A stretch of DNA of 64,000 nt from Dyadobacter sp. 3J3 (GCF_009801115.1 NZ_VTOL01000001.1:310001-374000), one strand, 5' to 3'. Shown: positions 43,847 through 53,163, counted from the first letter of the stretch. Made by a program: numbers and translations. Notes: generated by a model not told the origin, from the sequence alone.

Positions 43847-45244
43847 ATGACCAAAATATATAAAAGTTTTTTCCCTTTACTTCTTTTCACGCTAATCTGG
43901 CATCCGGATTTCGCACAGAAAAAACATTCGTCCGTTCCTTTAAAACTACAAAAGCTGTCTGTTCCAAAAGACAGCCGTTATATTATTCAGGAAGATGGAA
44001 AACCTTTTCTCTGGCTTGGCGACACGGCCTGGGAGTTATTTCACAGACTGACGTTGGAAGAAGCGGAAATATATCTTCAAAACAGAGCTTCAAAAGGATT
44101 TAATGTAATTCAATGTGTAGCACTGGCAGAGTTTGACGGACTTACCCAACCGGACCAGCAAGGACAGCTACCTTTAATCAATAATGATCCAACAAAACCG
44201 AATGAGTTATATTTTCAACACGTTGAAAAAGTAATAGATAAAGCCAATCAACTGGGTTTATACATCGGACTTTTGCCTACCTGGGGTGATAAATTCAATA
44301 AAAAATGGGGTGTCGGACCCGAAATTTTCACCCCCGAAAACGCAAGAATCTACGGTGAATATTTAGGCAGAAAATTTAAAAACAAAAAGATTATCTGGAT
44401 TCTCGGAGGCGACAGGAGTCCTGAAAATGAAACACATATCAAGATTATTGAAGCAATGTCCGCAGGAATAAAAGCGGCCGTAGCAAATGATCAGATCGTC
44501 AGTTATCATCCTATGGGTGCCAGTTATTCCTCAAAATATTTCCACAAGGAAAACTGGCTAAATGTCAATATGTTCCAATCCGGACATGGGGAAAAAAATA
44601 GTAAAAATTACCTGATGATCCGTAACGATTATAAGCTCTTACCAATAAAACCTACGCTGGATGGCGAACCACGTTACGAAGATCACCCGATCAACTGGAA
44701 ACCGGAATTAGGTTATTTCAACGATTTTGATGCCCGACAAGCAGCGTATTGGGCCGTACTTTCCGGTGCCTGCGGACATACTTATGGCTGTCATGATATC
44801 TGGCAGTTTTTCAATTATGACAGAAATCCTCCCGTTTCAGTTGCCAGAACAAACTGGAAAGTTGCGGTTGATTTTCCCGGGGCTCACCAAATGGGATACA
44901 TGAAAAAATTTCTTGAATCTTATCCCTGGGCAACACTTATTCCGGATCAATCCATTATTAAAAATGAAAATCCGGAAGACGCAGGTTACCAGGTTTCAGC
45001 TTTTTCCAAGAATAAGGATCTGCTTATTGCTTACACCCCATCCGGACGAAGTTTCAAAATCGATCTTTCTCAATTTACATCCAAGTCATTGACAGCCTAT
45101 TGGTTCAATCCAAGAGATGCTACAAAAGTTAAAATTGGGAACATCAAAAATGATGTTTTAACCGAATTTAAACCTTATGCCGCAGGCCCTGAAACAGACT
45201 GGATTCTGGTCATTGCTGATTCCACCAAACCATGGGGAAAATAA
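43847..45244 (+). CDS. GH140-like glycosidase (DUF4038) with C-terminal collagen-binding-type domain
   Basis: The 465-residue protein has a signal peptide ending DFAQ and a TIM barrel of the DUF4038 family: KPFLWLGDTAWELFHRLTLE near residue 52, RASKGFNVIQCVALAEFDG near 83, and IIWILGGDRSPEN near residue 183 with the likely acid/base. Residues about 380-460 form a beta domain (putative collagen-binding domain of collagenase). GH140 members release apiose from rhamnogalacturonan-II side chains; others are uncharacterised. It should act in the periplasm or outside. It converges with amn over an 11-bp gap. Confidence 0.85.
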   Translation: MTKIYKSFFPLLLFTLIWHPDFAQKKHSSVPLKLQKLSVPKDSRYIIQEDGKPFLWLGDTAWELFHRLTLEEAEIYLQNRASKGFNVIQCVALAEFDGLTQPDQQGQLPLINNDPTKPNELYFQHVEKVIDKANQLGLYIGLLPTWGDKFNKKWGVGPEIFTPENARIYGEYLGRKFKNKKIIWILGGDRSPENETHIKIIEAMSAGIKAAVANDQIVSYHPMGASYSSKYFHKENWLNVNMFQSGHGEKNSKNYLMIRNDYKLLPIKPTLDGEPRYEDHPINWKPELGYFNDFDARQAAYWAVLSGACGHTYGCHDIWQFFNYDRNPPVSVARTNWKVAVDFPGAHQMGYMKKFLESYPWATLIPDQSIIKNENPEDAGYQVSAFSKNKDLLIAYTPSGRSFKIDLSQFTSKSLTAYWFNPRDATKVKIGNIKNDVLTEFKPYAAGPETDWILVIADSTKPWGK

Positions 45245-45255
45245 AAACTGAGTGG

Positions 45256-46029
45256 TTATTCAAACCGCAAATGTTTTACCGATTCTCCTGATCTGGCCAG
45301 TTCAGTTAATGATTCAATACCAATTTCCAAATGCGTGGTGACATAGTTGGTAGTTACCTTTTTATCACTTTCCTCGGTTTTAACACCTTCCGGCACCATT
45401 GGATTGTCGGATACCAAAAGTAAAGCACCGTGAGGAATTGAATTGGCAAAACCTACAATAAAAATCGTAGCCGTTTCCATGTCGATTGCCATAGCGCGTA
45501 TGTCACGAAGATATTCCTTGAAACTGTCATCATGCTCCCAAATCCTGCGGTTTGTTGTGTAAACCGTGCCTGTCCAATAATCAAGGTTATGTTTGGCAAT
45601 ACTTGCCGAAACTGTACTTTGTAAACGGAACGAAGGAAGTGCCGGAATTTCACTTGGCATGTAATCATCGCTGGTTCCTTCTCCTCTGATGGCGGCGATA
45701 GGAAGGATCAGATCACCAACCTGCGTTTTCTTTAAACCACCGCATTTTCCAAGAAAAAGTACAGCCTTAGGATTGATCGCAGAAAGTAAATCCATTACAG
45801 TCGCCGCCATAGGACTTCCCATTCCGAAATTGATAATCGTAATATCATTTGCCGTAGCTGTTTGCATTGCCCGACCGGTTCCTTTGACCTCAACACCAAA
45901 CTTTTCCGCGAACATTGTCACATAATTGACAAAATTGGTAAGCAGGATATAACTGCCAAAATCTTCCACAGCAGTTCCGGTATATCGCGGAAGCCAGTTC
46001 TCTACAATTTGTTCTTTCGTTGTCATCAT
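45256..46029 (-). CDS. amn: AMP nucleosidase
   Basis: A cytoplasmic purine nucleoside phosphorylase-fold enzyme that splits AMP to adenine and ribose-5-phosphate. Starting at the first of the two Met at MMTTKEQIVENWLPRYTG gives 257 residues; an upstream ATG at 46065 would add 12 that look untypical. Motifs: NFGMGSPMAATVMDLL near residue 85, FLGKCGGLKKTQVGDLILP, the MAIDMETATIF segment (catalytic Glu) and LLVSDNPMVPEGVKT with the conserved Asp. It is the short Bacteroidota form without the N-terminal regulatory domain of the enterobacterial enzyme. Divergent from the HsdR-N gene. Confidence 0.93.
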   Translation of the reverse strand: MMTTKEQIVENWLPRYTGTAVEDFGSYILLTNFVNYVTMFAEKFGVEVKGTGRAMQTATANDITIINFGMGSPMAATVMDLLSAINPKAVLFLGKCGGLKKTQVGDLILPIAAIRGEGTSDDYMPSEIPALPSFRLQSTVSASIAKHNLDYWTGTVYTTNRRIWEHDDSFKEYLRDIRAMAIDMETATIFIVGFANSIPHGALLLVSDNPMVPEGVKTEESDKKVTTNYVTTHLEIGIESLTELARSGESVKHLRFE

Positions 46030-46076
46030 TTTAATGGGTTTATTGGCATCGATACTTGTGATCATTATCTTCGCCT

Positions 46077-46535
46077 ATGGAATCATTAAATTTGCCTGCT
46101 TTCGGGTATAAAGTTAAAGACGTAAGCGGGAAACCTTATATTTTTGACATTATACGAAGAAAATTTGTCTCTCTAACGCCGGAAGAATGGGTTAGGCAAC
46201 ATTTTATTCATTTGTTAATAAACCATTACGGATATCCCAAATCGCTTTTCGCCATTGAAACCGGTATGAAATACCATACTTTGGCCAAAAGAACGGACAT
46301 AATGATCCTATCAAAAGAAAGTTCACCTTTTCTTTTAGTCGAGTGTAAAGCGCCGTTCATCGCTGTAAATGACCTTACTTTCGCGCAGATAAGCCGGTAT
46401 AATTTCACCTTGCAGCCTGCTTATCTTGCGGTCACAAACGGCATGAGCCATTATTGTTTCAAGGTTGAAAACGGACAGGTAAAATTCCTGGATGATTTCC
46501 CTTTTTACAGGGAATGGAATAAGGAAGAAAATTAG
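46077..46535 (+). CDS. Stand-alone type I restriction HsdR N-terminal-domain protein
   Basis: The 152-residue protein is one nuclease-like domain. The segment YDIIRR-like start (YIFDIIRRKFVSLTPEEWVR) and AKRTDIMILSKESSPFLLVE followed by CKAP give a PD-(D/E)xK core (Asp in RTD, Glu-x-Lys in VECK), as in the HsdR_N family. Restriction subunits and methylase are absent, so it is not a restriction enzyme by itself; such single-domain proteins are conserved in Bacteroidota and their role is unknown. Only 47 bp separate it from amn, which is divergent. A clear terminator follows. Confidence 0.85.
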   Translation: MESLNLPAFGYKVKDVSGKPYIFDIIRRKFVSLTPEEWVRQHFIHLLINHYGYPKSLFAIETGMKYHTLAKRTDIMILSKESSPFLLVECKAPFIAVNDLTFAQISRYNFTLQPAYLAVTNGMSHYCFKVENGQVKFLDDFPFYREWNKEEN

Positions 46536-46547
46536 CGTTAAAATAGG

Positions 46548-46583
46548 AAAAGCCTGCTGACAAGATTGTCAGCAGGCTTTTTC
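46548..46583 (+). terminator. Intrinsic terminator between HsdR-N and yceI genes
   Basis: AAAAGCCTGCTGACA (46548-46562) and TGTCAGCAGGCTTTT (46567-46581) form a perfect 15-bp stem with a 4-base loop, ending in T on the plus strand and T (from the A-run) on the minus strand. It serves both converging genes. Confidence 0.9.
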
Positions 46584-46614
46584 AAAGAGGGTTACTCAAA
46601 TATTATGACAGCAA

Positions 46615-47241
46615 TTATTTAACTGCAACCAATTTAATATCTACAACGAAGTCGTCATTAACCATTTTGTCACCAAGTGCGGCAGCGTCAAAGAACGATT
46701 TTGAGTTATATTTAATGTCGAATTTAGAACGGTCAATTACCAATTTACCAGTAACATCAGCGCCAGTTGCAGTAGGTTTAACAGTTACAGGGAAAGTGAC
46801 AGGTTTTGTAATTCCTTTAATTGTAAGATTACCAGTAACGTCATAAACGCCAGCTCCTTTTGAAACCGCTTTTCTACCTACAAAAGTAGCAGTAGGGTGT
46901 TTTTCAACACCAAAGAAATCATCAGATTTCAAGTGACCGATCAACTTTCCGTTGTATTCTTTATCCGTAAGGTCAGTATTTGTAATGCTTGTAAGGTCAG
47001 CAGTAAAGCTTCCACCAGCCAATTTAGCACCGTCCATAATTACAGTACCTTCTTTCAAAGAAATTTTACCTGTGTGCTCGCCAGTTACTTTTTTACCAGT
47101 CCAGATCAGTTCACTTTTAGAAACGTCAACTTTAAGGTTTGTAGCTTTAACTTTTCCGTCAGCAGCATTAACAGCTGTAAATGCGAACAAAGAAACTGCA
47201 ACAGAAGCTGCAAACGATTTTAGAGAATTCATTGTAGTCAT
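46615..47241 (-). CDS. YceI family exported protein
   Basis: The 208-residue protein has a signal peptide ending VNAA and a YceI lipocalin-like barrel: [20 protein letters not shown] at its start, [20 protein letters not shown] near residue 105, [13 protein letters not shown] near residue 145 and the terminal [12 protein letters not shown]. YceI barrels bind isoprenoid chains; periplasmic members have been linked to polyisoprenoid handling and stress. The MarR regulator gene sits 34 bp upstream on the same strand, so the pair is probably one operon. Confidence 0.93.
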   Translation of the reverse strand: MTTMNSLKSFAASVAVSLFAFTAVNAADGKVKATNLKVDVSKSELIWTGKKVTGEHTGKISLKEGTVIMDGAKLAGGSFTADLTSITNTDLTDKEYNGKLIGHLKSDDFFGVEKHPTATFVGRKAVSKGAGVYDVTGNLTIKGITKPVTFPVTVKPTATGADVTGKLVIDRSKFDIKYNSKSFFDAAALGDKMVNDDFVVDIKLVAVK

Positions 47242-47275
47242 GATTTAATTTAAATTGAATTGTTTGTTATTTGTA

Positions 47276-47740
47276 TTAATTGTTATTTTTAGAATTACGT
47301 AATTTATCAAGCAATGAGCTGATCATATCGGCTTCTTCGGGCGTGATGCCCACCATATTTTCTTCCCATTTCTCTACTTCCGGATCAAGTGCTTTTAATA
47401 ACGCCAGGCCACCTTCAGTAATAACGACATCCACAGCGCGTCTGTCATTCGGGCATGACTTCCTGTCAACCAGCTTTTTAAGAAGTAACTTATCAATCAG
47501 GCGTGAAGTATTGGAATTTTTATCCAACATTCTGTCGGCAATATCACTTACTTTAATTGGATTCGGATATTGACCTCTTAAAATCCTCAAAACATTAAAT
47601 TGTTGAGACGTCATGTCAAATTCCCGAAAGATCTCCATTTGCTGATATTGGATCCAATTACTGGTATAAACCAGGTTTAGTGCCATTCGCTGATAAGGGC
47701 TTCGAAATTTTTTTTGTTTTATATCGGTTTCAATAGACAT
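47276..47740 (-). CDS. MarR family transcriptional regulator
   Basis: The 154-residue winged-helix protein has a dimerisation helix (ALNLVYTSNWIQYQQMEIFR), the recognition region VSDIADRMLDKNSNTSRLID near residue 65 and the wing KLVDRKSCPNDRRAVDVVIT near residue 95 (DRR motif). MarR proteins repress or activate nearby genes and respond to small aromatic ligands or oxidation. Cotranscription with the yceI-like gene makes that its most likely target, along with its own promoter in the 178-bp gap upstream. Confidence 0.92.
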   Translation of the reverse strand: MSIETDIKQKKFRSPYQRMALNLVYTSNWIQYQQMEIFREFDMTSQQFNVLRILRGQYPNPIKVSDIADRMLDKNSNTSRLIDKLLLKKLVDRKSCPNDRRAVDVVITEGGLALLKALDPEVEKWEENMVGITPEEADMISSLLDKLRNSKNNN

Positions 47741-47918
47741 AGCTTCCGTTGTTGAAATGCAATACTGTGTATATACATATAATGTTGAAACACGTATTTG
47801 ATCATTTTAAGTTCCGGTTTGTAAAAAGTATTTACGGATCTTTGTATAAGACATATAAAAAATACTACAATAAACTCTTTATCAATTAGTTAAAAAGTAA
47901 AATAATTTTTGATATTAT

Positions 47919-48503
47919 ATGTTTCAATTAATAAAGCCTCTAATTCTGGCTTCCAATTCCCCTCGCAGAAAACAACTATTACAGGAAACTGGTTTTAAAT
48001 TTGAAGTGGAAGTTCTTCCAACGGATGAATCTTTTCCGGAAAACATTCCAACACATGAAGTTGCCGGGTATATTTCTTCATATAAAGCGGAAGTTTTCAG
48101 AAATCTTCATCCCGAAAAAATTATATTGACTGCGGATACGGTTGTGATTGTTGGAGAAACGATTTTAAACAAGCCAAAAGATATGGCGGATGCGGTAAGG
48201 ATGCTAAAAATGCTATCCGGAAATACACACGAGGTCACAACCGCCGTTAGTTTATTGGCCGATGATCATGTTTACACCATTTCAGATACTGCGCTCGTGA
48301 GTTTCCGGACATTAGAGGAAACCGAAATAAACTATTATATTGAACATTATAAACCATTTGATAAAGCAGGCGCCTATGGTGTTCAGGAATGGATCGGAAT
48401 GGTGGGGATAAACCGGATAGAGGGATCATTTTACACCATTATGGGACTTCCCGTTCATGTGGTTTACCAATTGTTAAAACCGTTTTTACTAACACAAAGC
48501 TGA
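47919..48503 (+). CDS. maf: Maf-like nucleoside triphosphate pyrophosphatase
   Basis: A 194-residue cytoplasmic enzyme starting near PLILASNSPRRKQLLQETGF, the Maf signature that binds the nucleotide, with ILTADTVVIVGETILNKPKD near residue 72 and FDKAGAYGVQEW near residue 150. Maf enzymes hydrolyse dTTP, UTP or modified nucleotides, preventing their incorporation or linked to division arrest. It is followed 37 bp later by the GH13 amylase gene, so they may be cotranscribed. Confidence 0.93.
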   Translation: MFQLIKPLILASNSPRRKQLLQETGFKFEVEVLPTDESFPENIPTHEVAGYISSYKAEVFRNLHPEKIILTADTVVIVGETILNKPKDMADAVRMLKMLSGNTHEVTTAVSLLADDHVYTISDTALVSFRTLEETEINYYIEHYKPFDKAGAYGVQEWIGMVGINRIEGSFYTIMGLPVHVVYQLLKPFLLTQS

Positions 48504-48540
48504 AAACCAGCTTCCAGATCTGTCACGTTTCCAAAATCTG

Positions 48541-50061
48541 ATGCATCCAAATCTTCCGAAATTTATTCCCCGCGTTTGTTACGAAATATTCGTCCGGTCG
48601 TTTTGCGACTCGAATGGAGATGGTATCGGCGATTTGAACGGGATTATTTCAAAACTGGATTATCTGGCAGATCTTGGTATTGAAGCAATCTGGCTTACAC
48701 CGATTCATCCCGCTCCGAGTTATCATAAATATGATCCGGTTGATTATTACGGAATCGAACCGGAATTCGGCACGATGGAAATTTTCAAAAAACTTCTGTC
48801 TGAAGCGCACCAAAGAAATATTGTCATTTATATTGATCTGATCGTCAATCACACCAGTACGTATCATCCCTGGTTTGCACAAGCGAGCAAAGGTCCGGAA
48901 AACCCTTTCCGGCATTTTTACTGGTGGTTGTCTCCTGAGAAAATAGAAGAGCTGGGAATCGCTGAGCGACAAACTTCGGATGATTCGGACGAGGTATATC
49001 CCTGGCATGAAATCCCGGGAGATATTGAAAAATATTACGGGCTTTTCTGGAAAGGGATGCCGGATCTTAATTATGATTCGGAGCCGCTGAGAAAAGAACT
49101 CACTAAAATTATCACGTTCTGGCTTGAAGAAATCGGGATTGATGGATTTCGTCTTGATGCAGCCAGACATATTTATCCAATTTGGGAAAAAGAAAAAAAT
49201 AATGGTTTCTGGGAATATTTTAATGATGTTGTCAGGAAAGCAAAACCAGATGCTTACACGGTAGCGGAAGTTTGGGCAGAAACCTGGGAGGTAGCGCCTT
49301 ATCTGGAAAATCTCAACGCTACTTTTCATTTTGATCTGAGTTTTGCTTTGCAGCGCATTGTAATTCAGGAAAAAGATGAAAATCTGGTTCAGCAATTGCT
49401 GGCAAGTTATTCCCAGTTTGAAGTTTTCAATCCTGATTTTATTGACGCGATTATGCTCACCAATCACGACCAGGACCGGATTGGAAGTGTTGTGGGTAAT
49501 CATATCGGGAAAATAAAACTGGCGGCTACGCTTTTACTCACCTTGCCGGGCCAACCTTATATATACTATGGAGAAGAAATTGGTATGCTCGGCACCAAAC
49601 CAGACCCGTATATCCGCGAACCATTTCTTTGGTCTGAAAACGAAAAGGATCCAGGTAAGACAAACTGGCTGGAAGCACAATTTTCTACATTGAAAACGAT
49701 AGAACCACTTTCAGTTCAAAGTCAGGATCCGGATTCTGTATATTCCCATTACAAAAAATTGATTGACTTACGCAAAAATATTGGAGCGCTAGGGCAGATT
49801 TTAAAACCAAATCTCCAAGAAGTCGAATCGCTGGATACTGAAATTATCGCTTATGTCCGGACACATGAATCGGAACCGATTTTGATTATTCATAATTTGA
49901 GTTACGAAGTGAAAAATATCCGTCTTCCCGAAAGCAGAGCAAATTTTAACGATTTACTTTTTTCAACAAATAAATCTTCTATCCTCGAAAACGGTGAACT
50001 TCAACTGACTTCCTACGAAAGCCTGATCTTAAAAGAAAAATCAACGCTGGTATCTGATTAA
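48541..50061 (+). CDS. GH13 alpha-amylase family enzyme, cytoplasmic
   Basis: The 506-residue protein lacks a signal peptide and begins PRVCYEIFVRSFCDSNGDGI with a calcium-binding DSNGDGIGD near residue 22. The four conserved GH13 regions are present: VIYIDLIVNHTS near residue 98, GIDGFRLDAARHIYP near 200 (nucleophile Asp), VAEVWAETW near 241 (acid Glu) and LTNHDQDRIGS near 305 (transition-state Asp). The C-terminus is a beta-sandwich. It probably hydrolyses alpha-1,4 or alpha-1,6 glucans or oligosaccharides inside the cell; the GH13 subfamily was not assigned. Confidence 0.93.
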   Translation: MHPNLPKFIPRVCYEIFVRSFCDSNGDGIGDLNGIISKLDYLADLGIEAIWLTPIHPAPSYHKYDPVDYYGIEPEFGTMEIFKKLLSEAHQRNIVIYIDLIVNHTSTYHPWFAQASKGPENPFRHFYWWLSPEKIEELGIAERQTSDDSDEVYPWHEIPGDIEKYYGLFWKGMPDLNYDSEPLRKELTKIITFWLEEIGIDGFRLDAARHIYPIWEKEKNNGFWEYFNDVVRKAKPDAYTVAEVWAETWEVAPYLENLNATFHFDLSFALQRIVIQEKDENLVQQLLASYSQFEVFNPDFIDAIMLTNHDQDRIGSVVGNHIGKIKLAATLLLTLPGQPYIYYGEEIGMLGTKPDPYIREPFLWSENEKDPGKTNWLEAQFSTLKTIEPLSVQSQDPDSVYSHYKKLIDLRKNIGALGQILKPNLQEVESLDTEIIAYVRTHESEPILIIHNLSYEVKNIRLPESRANFNDLLFSTNKSSILENGELQLTSYESLILKEKSTLVSD

Positions 50062-50136
50062 TTTGCTACCAGTAGTTTGACTGGCATTCTTAACTTTATA
50101 AAGAATTACTGATCAATTCCGGCTAATCGTATTAAA

Positions 50137-51159
50137 ATGAAATCTCGACTTACATCTTTTATTTCCTTGCTTTTTCTGGTTTCATCAATCTCGGTTTTTG
50201 CACAAAAAACATATCCAACCCTTGGAAAGATTGTTATTAACGACACTAAACTGGAAAAGCTGTTACCAAAAAATGCAAAACTTGAAGTAATAGCAACTGG
50301 ATTCGTCTGGTGTGAAGGCCCGGTTTGGGTAAAAGACGGTGGGTATCTACTATTTTCTGATGTTCCTAAGAATACGGTTTTCAAGTGGGATGAGAAAAAT
50401 GAGTTATCTGTTTTTCTAAAACCATCAGGTTATACCGGACTGGGTGAATATAGTAACGAACCGGGTAGTAACGGGCTGACAATTGATAGAAAAGGAAGAC
50501 TGATTTCCTCCGAACATGGCGACCGACGGATCTCAGCCATGCCTTTAAACGGAGGTGGAAAAATAACTTTATCTGATAATTTCGAAGGAAAGCGTTTTAA
50601 CAGTCCGAACGACGTATTACAAAATCCAACTAACGGAAGCATTTATTTCACAGATCCGCCTTATGGTTTGGCAAAATATGAAATGGATTCCAGCCGTGAA
50701 ACATCTTATTTTGGTGTTTATCAAATCACGCCAAGAGGAGAAACCAAACTGATAATTAAGGACCTGACCCGTCCAAACGGATTAGCTTTTTCAGCAGACG
50801 GCAAAACACTTTTCATCGCGCAATCTGATCCCGAAAAAGCATATATCATGTCTTATCCTGTACAAACGGATGGATCAGTGGGAAAAGGAAAAATATTTTA
50901 TGATGCAACGCCCATGAGTAAAACCGGATTGAAAGGTTTACCCGACGGACTTAAACTTGATGTTGAAGGAAATATCTGGACTTCCGGACCGGGTGGAATA
51001 CTGATACTTTCTCCCGAAGGAAAACTTTTGGGCAAAATCGAAACGGATGGAGAACTGGCATCAAATTGTGCCTGGGGAGATGACGGATCGACACTTTACG
51101 TTACCGTTGACGGATATTTGTGCCGGATTAAAACCAGTACGAAAGGCATTAACTGGTAA
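50137..51159 (+). CDS. SMP-30/gluconolactonase/LRE family protein, exported
   Basis: A 340-residue protein with a signal peptide ending VFAQ and a six-bladed beta-propeller. Metal-site motifs include GFVWCEGPVWVKDGGYLLFS near residue 55 (Glu ligand), RFNSPNDVLQNPTNGSIYFT near residue 155 (Asn) and LPDGLKLDVEGNIWTSGPGG near residue 270 (Asp). Such enzymes hydrolyse sugar lactones such as gluconolactone. In the periplasm it could act on oxidised sugars, in keeping with the sugar-oxidoreductase genes elsewhere in the window. Ends at a shared terminator hairpin. Confidence 0.9.
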   Translation: MKSRLTSFISLLFLVSSISVFAQKTYPTLGKIVINDTKLEKLLPKNAKLEVIATGFVWCEGPVWVKDGGYLLFSDVPKNTVFKWDEKNELSVFLKPSGYTGLGEYSNEPGSNGLTIDRKGRLISSEHGDRRISAMPLNGGGKITLSDNFEGKRFNSPNDVLQNPTNGSIYFTDPPYGLAKYEMDSSRETSYFGVYQITPRGETKLIIKDLTRPNGLAFSADGKTLFIAQSDPEKAYIMSYPVQTDGSVGKGKIFYDATPMSKTGLKGLPDGLKLDVEGNIWTSGPGGILILSPEGKLLGKIETDGELASNCAWGDDGSTLYVTVDGYLCRIKTSTKGINW

Positions 51160-51193
51160 AACAAATAACATGGAAAATTCCATGTTATTTGTT
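51159..51193. terminator. Palindromic terminator shared by converging genes
   Basis: AACAAATAACATGGAA pairs exactly with TTCCATGTTATTTGTT around an AA centre, ending in T-runs on both strands. It overlaps the last bases of the SMP-30 gene and reaches the stop codon of the minus-strand lipoprotein at 51185. Confidence 0.85.
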
Positions 51194-51775
51194 TCCAATT
51201 CCTCTCAAACTAAGAAGTGTATTTTCCACGCTTTTGTGAACGTTAGGCCAATCCGTTTTTCCTTCTTTATATACTTTTACATAAGCCTTGTAAAGAGCAA
51301 TCTGATTTCCGTCAAGCGTATTTAATTCATTTGTTAACGTTTCCCTTTCCTGAGCGGAAGCCGATCTGAATTTTTCAATCAGAACATCCCGGCGACGTTC
51401 TACGATATCCAGTTCATAAAGTACCAGACCGCCCAATTTATCCATTTCAGCGTATTGATTGATCAATTGCTGGTTTGCTTCGGTATTTGAATTGTTACCG
51501 ATTCTGGAATCTGAACCGGTACGAATGTCTGTTTCATTCCCGGTTTTTAAATAATCCTTTTTATATCTCACATCCGGCTGATCTTTTCCGGTATTATAAG
51601 ACGTTGTAGATTTTATAACCGTAGTCGTATCTCTTTGTACCGAAGAGCTCGAATAAGGCTGTTGCTTGCTATAATCAGAGCCATCTGTTTTGCTCAGACT
51701 GCTTTTAAGATTTGCGCAAGAGAAATTCGACAAAGCAAGAAATGTAATTCCTGTTATAACATAGATACGACGCAT
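51185..51775 (-). CDS. Lipoprotein of unknown function with helical C-terminus
   Basis: The 196 residues start with a lipoprotein signal (MRRIYVITGITFLALSNFSC), lipid-anchored at Cys-20. Residues about 25-105 are a Ser/Thr/Asn-rich, probably disordered linker; residues about 105-185 are charged helices (QLINQYAEMDKLGGLVLYEL, VERRRDVLIEKFRSASAQER). No family was recognised. It lies 11 bp after a beta-barrel gene, so both are one transcript and a shared envelope role is likely. Confidence 0.7.
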   Translation of the reverse strand: MRRIYVITGITFLALSNFSCANLKSSLSKTDGSDYSKQQPYSSSSVQRDTTTVIKSTTSYNTGKDQPDVRYKKDYLKTGNETDIRTGSDSRIGNNSNTEANQQLINQYAEMDKLGGLVLYELDIVERRRDVLIEKFRSASAQERETLTNELNTLDGNQIALYKAYVKVYKEGKTDWPNVHKSVENTLLSLRGIGNK

Positions 51776-51786
51776 GGCTAAATAAG

Positions 51787-52293
51787 TTAAAAGTTATGTC
51801 GTAATCCAATATTCAAATTAGGACTAAAATAAAGTACTTTGGGAAGCAATTCAACGTATCCTCCACCTTCAATAAAAAAGGAGGTCGGTTTTTGCGAGAA
51901 GAAGAATTCTAATCCGCCGGTAAATGATGGGCCGGTTGAAATATTACTTGTATGAACTTTCGAATTAACATCAGGATAATATCTTCTGGAATTGATCTGA
52001 ACTCCAACACCTCCGTAAGCGATCATTCTGTCGTTAAACATGGGTACAAACCATAGATAACTACCATTCAGCATAAAACCGATACTGGCATATTCTCCTT
52101 CTCGATAGGCTTTCTTTTTCAACAAACTGGAATACGTTCCTACTGTAATATCCAGGGCATTTTTATCGCCGTATTTCCGAAGATTAAACCCTGTTGGCTC
52201 TCCTACTTTAACGCCCAAAGCCCATTTTTCAGGTTGAGCCTGAGCTAATGAAAAAGCAAAAATAAGTGCAAAAAGTAAAAAAAATCTTTTCAT
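51787..52293 (-). CDS. Small outer-membrane beta-barrel-like protein
   Basis: A 168-residue protein with a signal peptide ending AQAQ and alternating strand pattern: KWALGVKVGEPTGFNLRKYG, IAYGGVGVQINSRRYYP, ISTGPSFTGGLEFFF, ending NLNIGLRHNF. The terminal phenylalanine and the eight or so amphipathic strands suit a small outer-membrane barrel. The exact family is not known. It is the first gene of a two-gene operon with the lipoprotein 11 bp downstream. Confidence 0.75.
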   Translation of the reverse strand: MKRFFLLFALIFAFSLAQAQPEKWALGVKVGEPTGFNLRKYGDKNALDITVGTYSSLLKKKAYREGEYASIGFMLNGSYLWFVPMFNDRMIAYGGVGVQINSRRYYPDVNSKVHTSNISTGPSFTGGLEFFFSQKPTSFFIEGGGYVELLPKVLYFSPNLNIGLRHNF

Positions 52294-52385
52294 AAACGTG
52301 TTACTAAAAAATAAATATTAGAAATATGATATCCCGATTTTCCAACAACGGCTCTCATTTATAAAACATTAATAAAACCGAACCA

Positions 52386-53063
52386 ATGCTAAAAACGAAT
52401 ATTTATTTGGACGACCAAGTAGCAGATTGGTCACAAAATTACTCGTCCGGGAAAAGGTATAAATTGTTTCCTTTAAATCAAATTATCCGGCTGTCTTTGT
52501 TTCAGGATCATTTTATTTCTAATATTGACCCGACATTTCATTATTTAAAACTAATAATTAGCCCTGTGGTTGATAATAAAAAGAGTAAAATCTTTAATTC
52601 CAAAGACTTAATTGCCTATTTTCTTGTAGCCGGAACCGGCGCTGTTGTTCAGTTACTTTGTAGTAGTTTATTTAAAGATTGGTTTGGATTAACATTTCAG
52701 GAATCAATTTTACCCGCCTACGCCGCTTCTTTTGTAGTCGGTTTTGCACTTACCAAATTGTTTGCATTCAACGCCCGTAAAACGAATCAGACAAGGAGAG
52801 AAATGGTGAAATTTCTAATGGTAGCCGTTTTTTCAGGATTTGTAACTTACATATTTTCAACAGCCGCATATTATATTTCCGACAACTATTTCCAACAATA
52901 TAATTACCTTCTACCCTGGTCAAAAAAGCATGTAAATGTCAATGAAATGGCCTGTTATATCGTGGGAATGGGTTTTAGCTTTATCAGCAATTACATTTTA
53001 CACAAAACTTTTACATTCAAAAGCACCGGTTTTTACAACCGTCTGAAAGTGCTGATTAGATAA
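52386..53063 (+). CDS. GtrA-like membrane protein
   Basis: The 225-residue protein has an N-terminal extension of about 70 residues, then four hydrophobic segments (about 78-98, 108-128, 145-165 and 187-208) typical of GtrA: IAYFLVAGTGAVVQLLCSSL at the start, NARKTNQTRREMVKFLMVAV in the cytoplasmic loop and ISNYILHKTFTFKSTG at the end. GtrA proteins may help move lipid-linked sugars across the membrane for surface glycan modification. It has no partner glycosyltransferase nearby. The N-terminal extension is unusual, and the true start could lie further downstream. Confidence 0.8.
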   Translation: MLKTNIYLDDQVADWSQNYSSGKRYKLFPLNQIIRLSLFQDHFISNIDPTFHYLKLIISPVVDNKKSKIFNSKDLIAYFLVAGTGAVVQLLCSSLFKDWFGLTFQESILPAYAASFVVGFALTKLFAFNARKTNQTRREMVKFLMVAVFSGFVTYIFSTAAYYISDNYFQQYNYLLPWSKKHVNVNEMACYIVGMGFSFISNYILHKTFTFKSTGFYNRLKVLIR

Positions 53064-53075
53064 ATTTAAAAGTTC

Positions 53076-53143
53076 GCCACGAATACACGAATGGGCACTG
53101 ATATTTTTTAAAATCCTTCGTGAAAAATTCGTGTATTCGTGGC
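53076..53143. repeat. Inverted repeat between GtrA and thiolase genes
   Basis: GCCACGAATACACGAAT (53076-53092) and its exact reverse complement (53127-53143) are 17-bp arms around a 34-base AT-rich loop. The arm sequence resembles a dispersed intergenic element of Bacteroidota. It lies between converging genes and could serve as terminator for either. Confidence 0.75.
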
Positions 53144-53163
53144 AAGAATAGTATCAGCAATAA

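Noticed and set aside
46077-46535. Restriction-modification system
   Set aside because: Only a single HsdR-N-like domain is present; no helicase, methylase or specificity subunit lies nearby.
48649-49503. 284-codon open frame on the minus strand inside the GH13 gene
   Set aside because: It lies fully antisense to conserved GH13 catalytic motifs and its product looks like a random frame rich in I, F and R.
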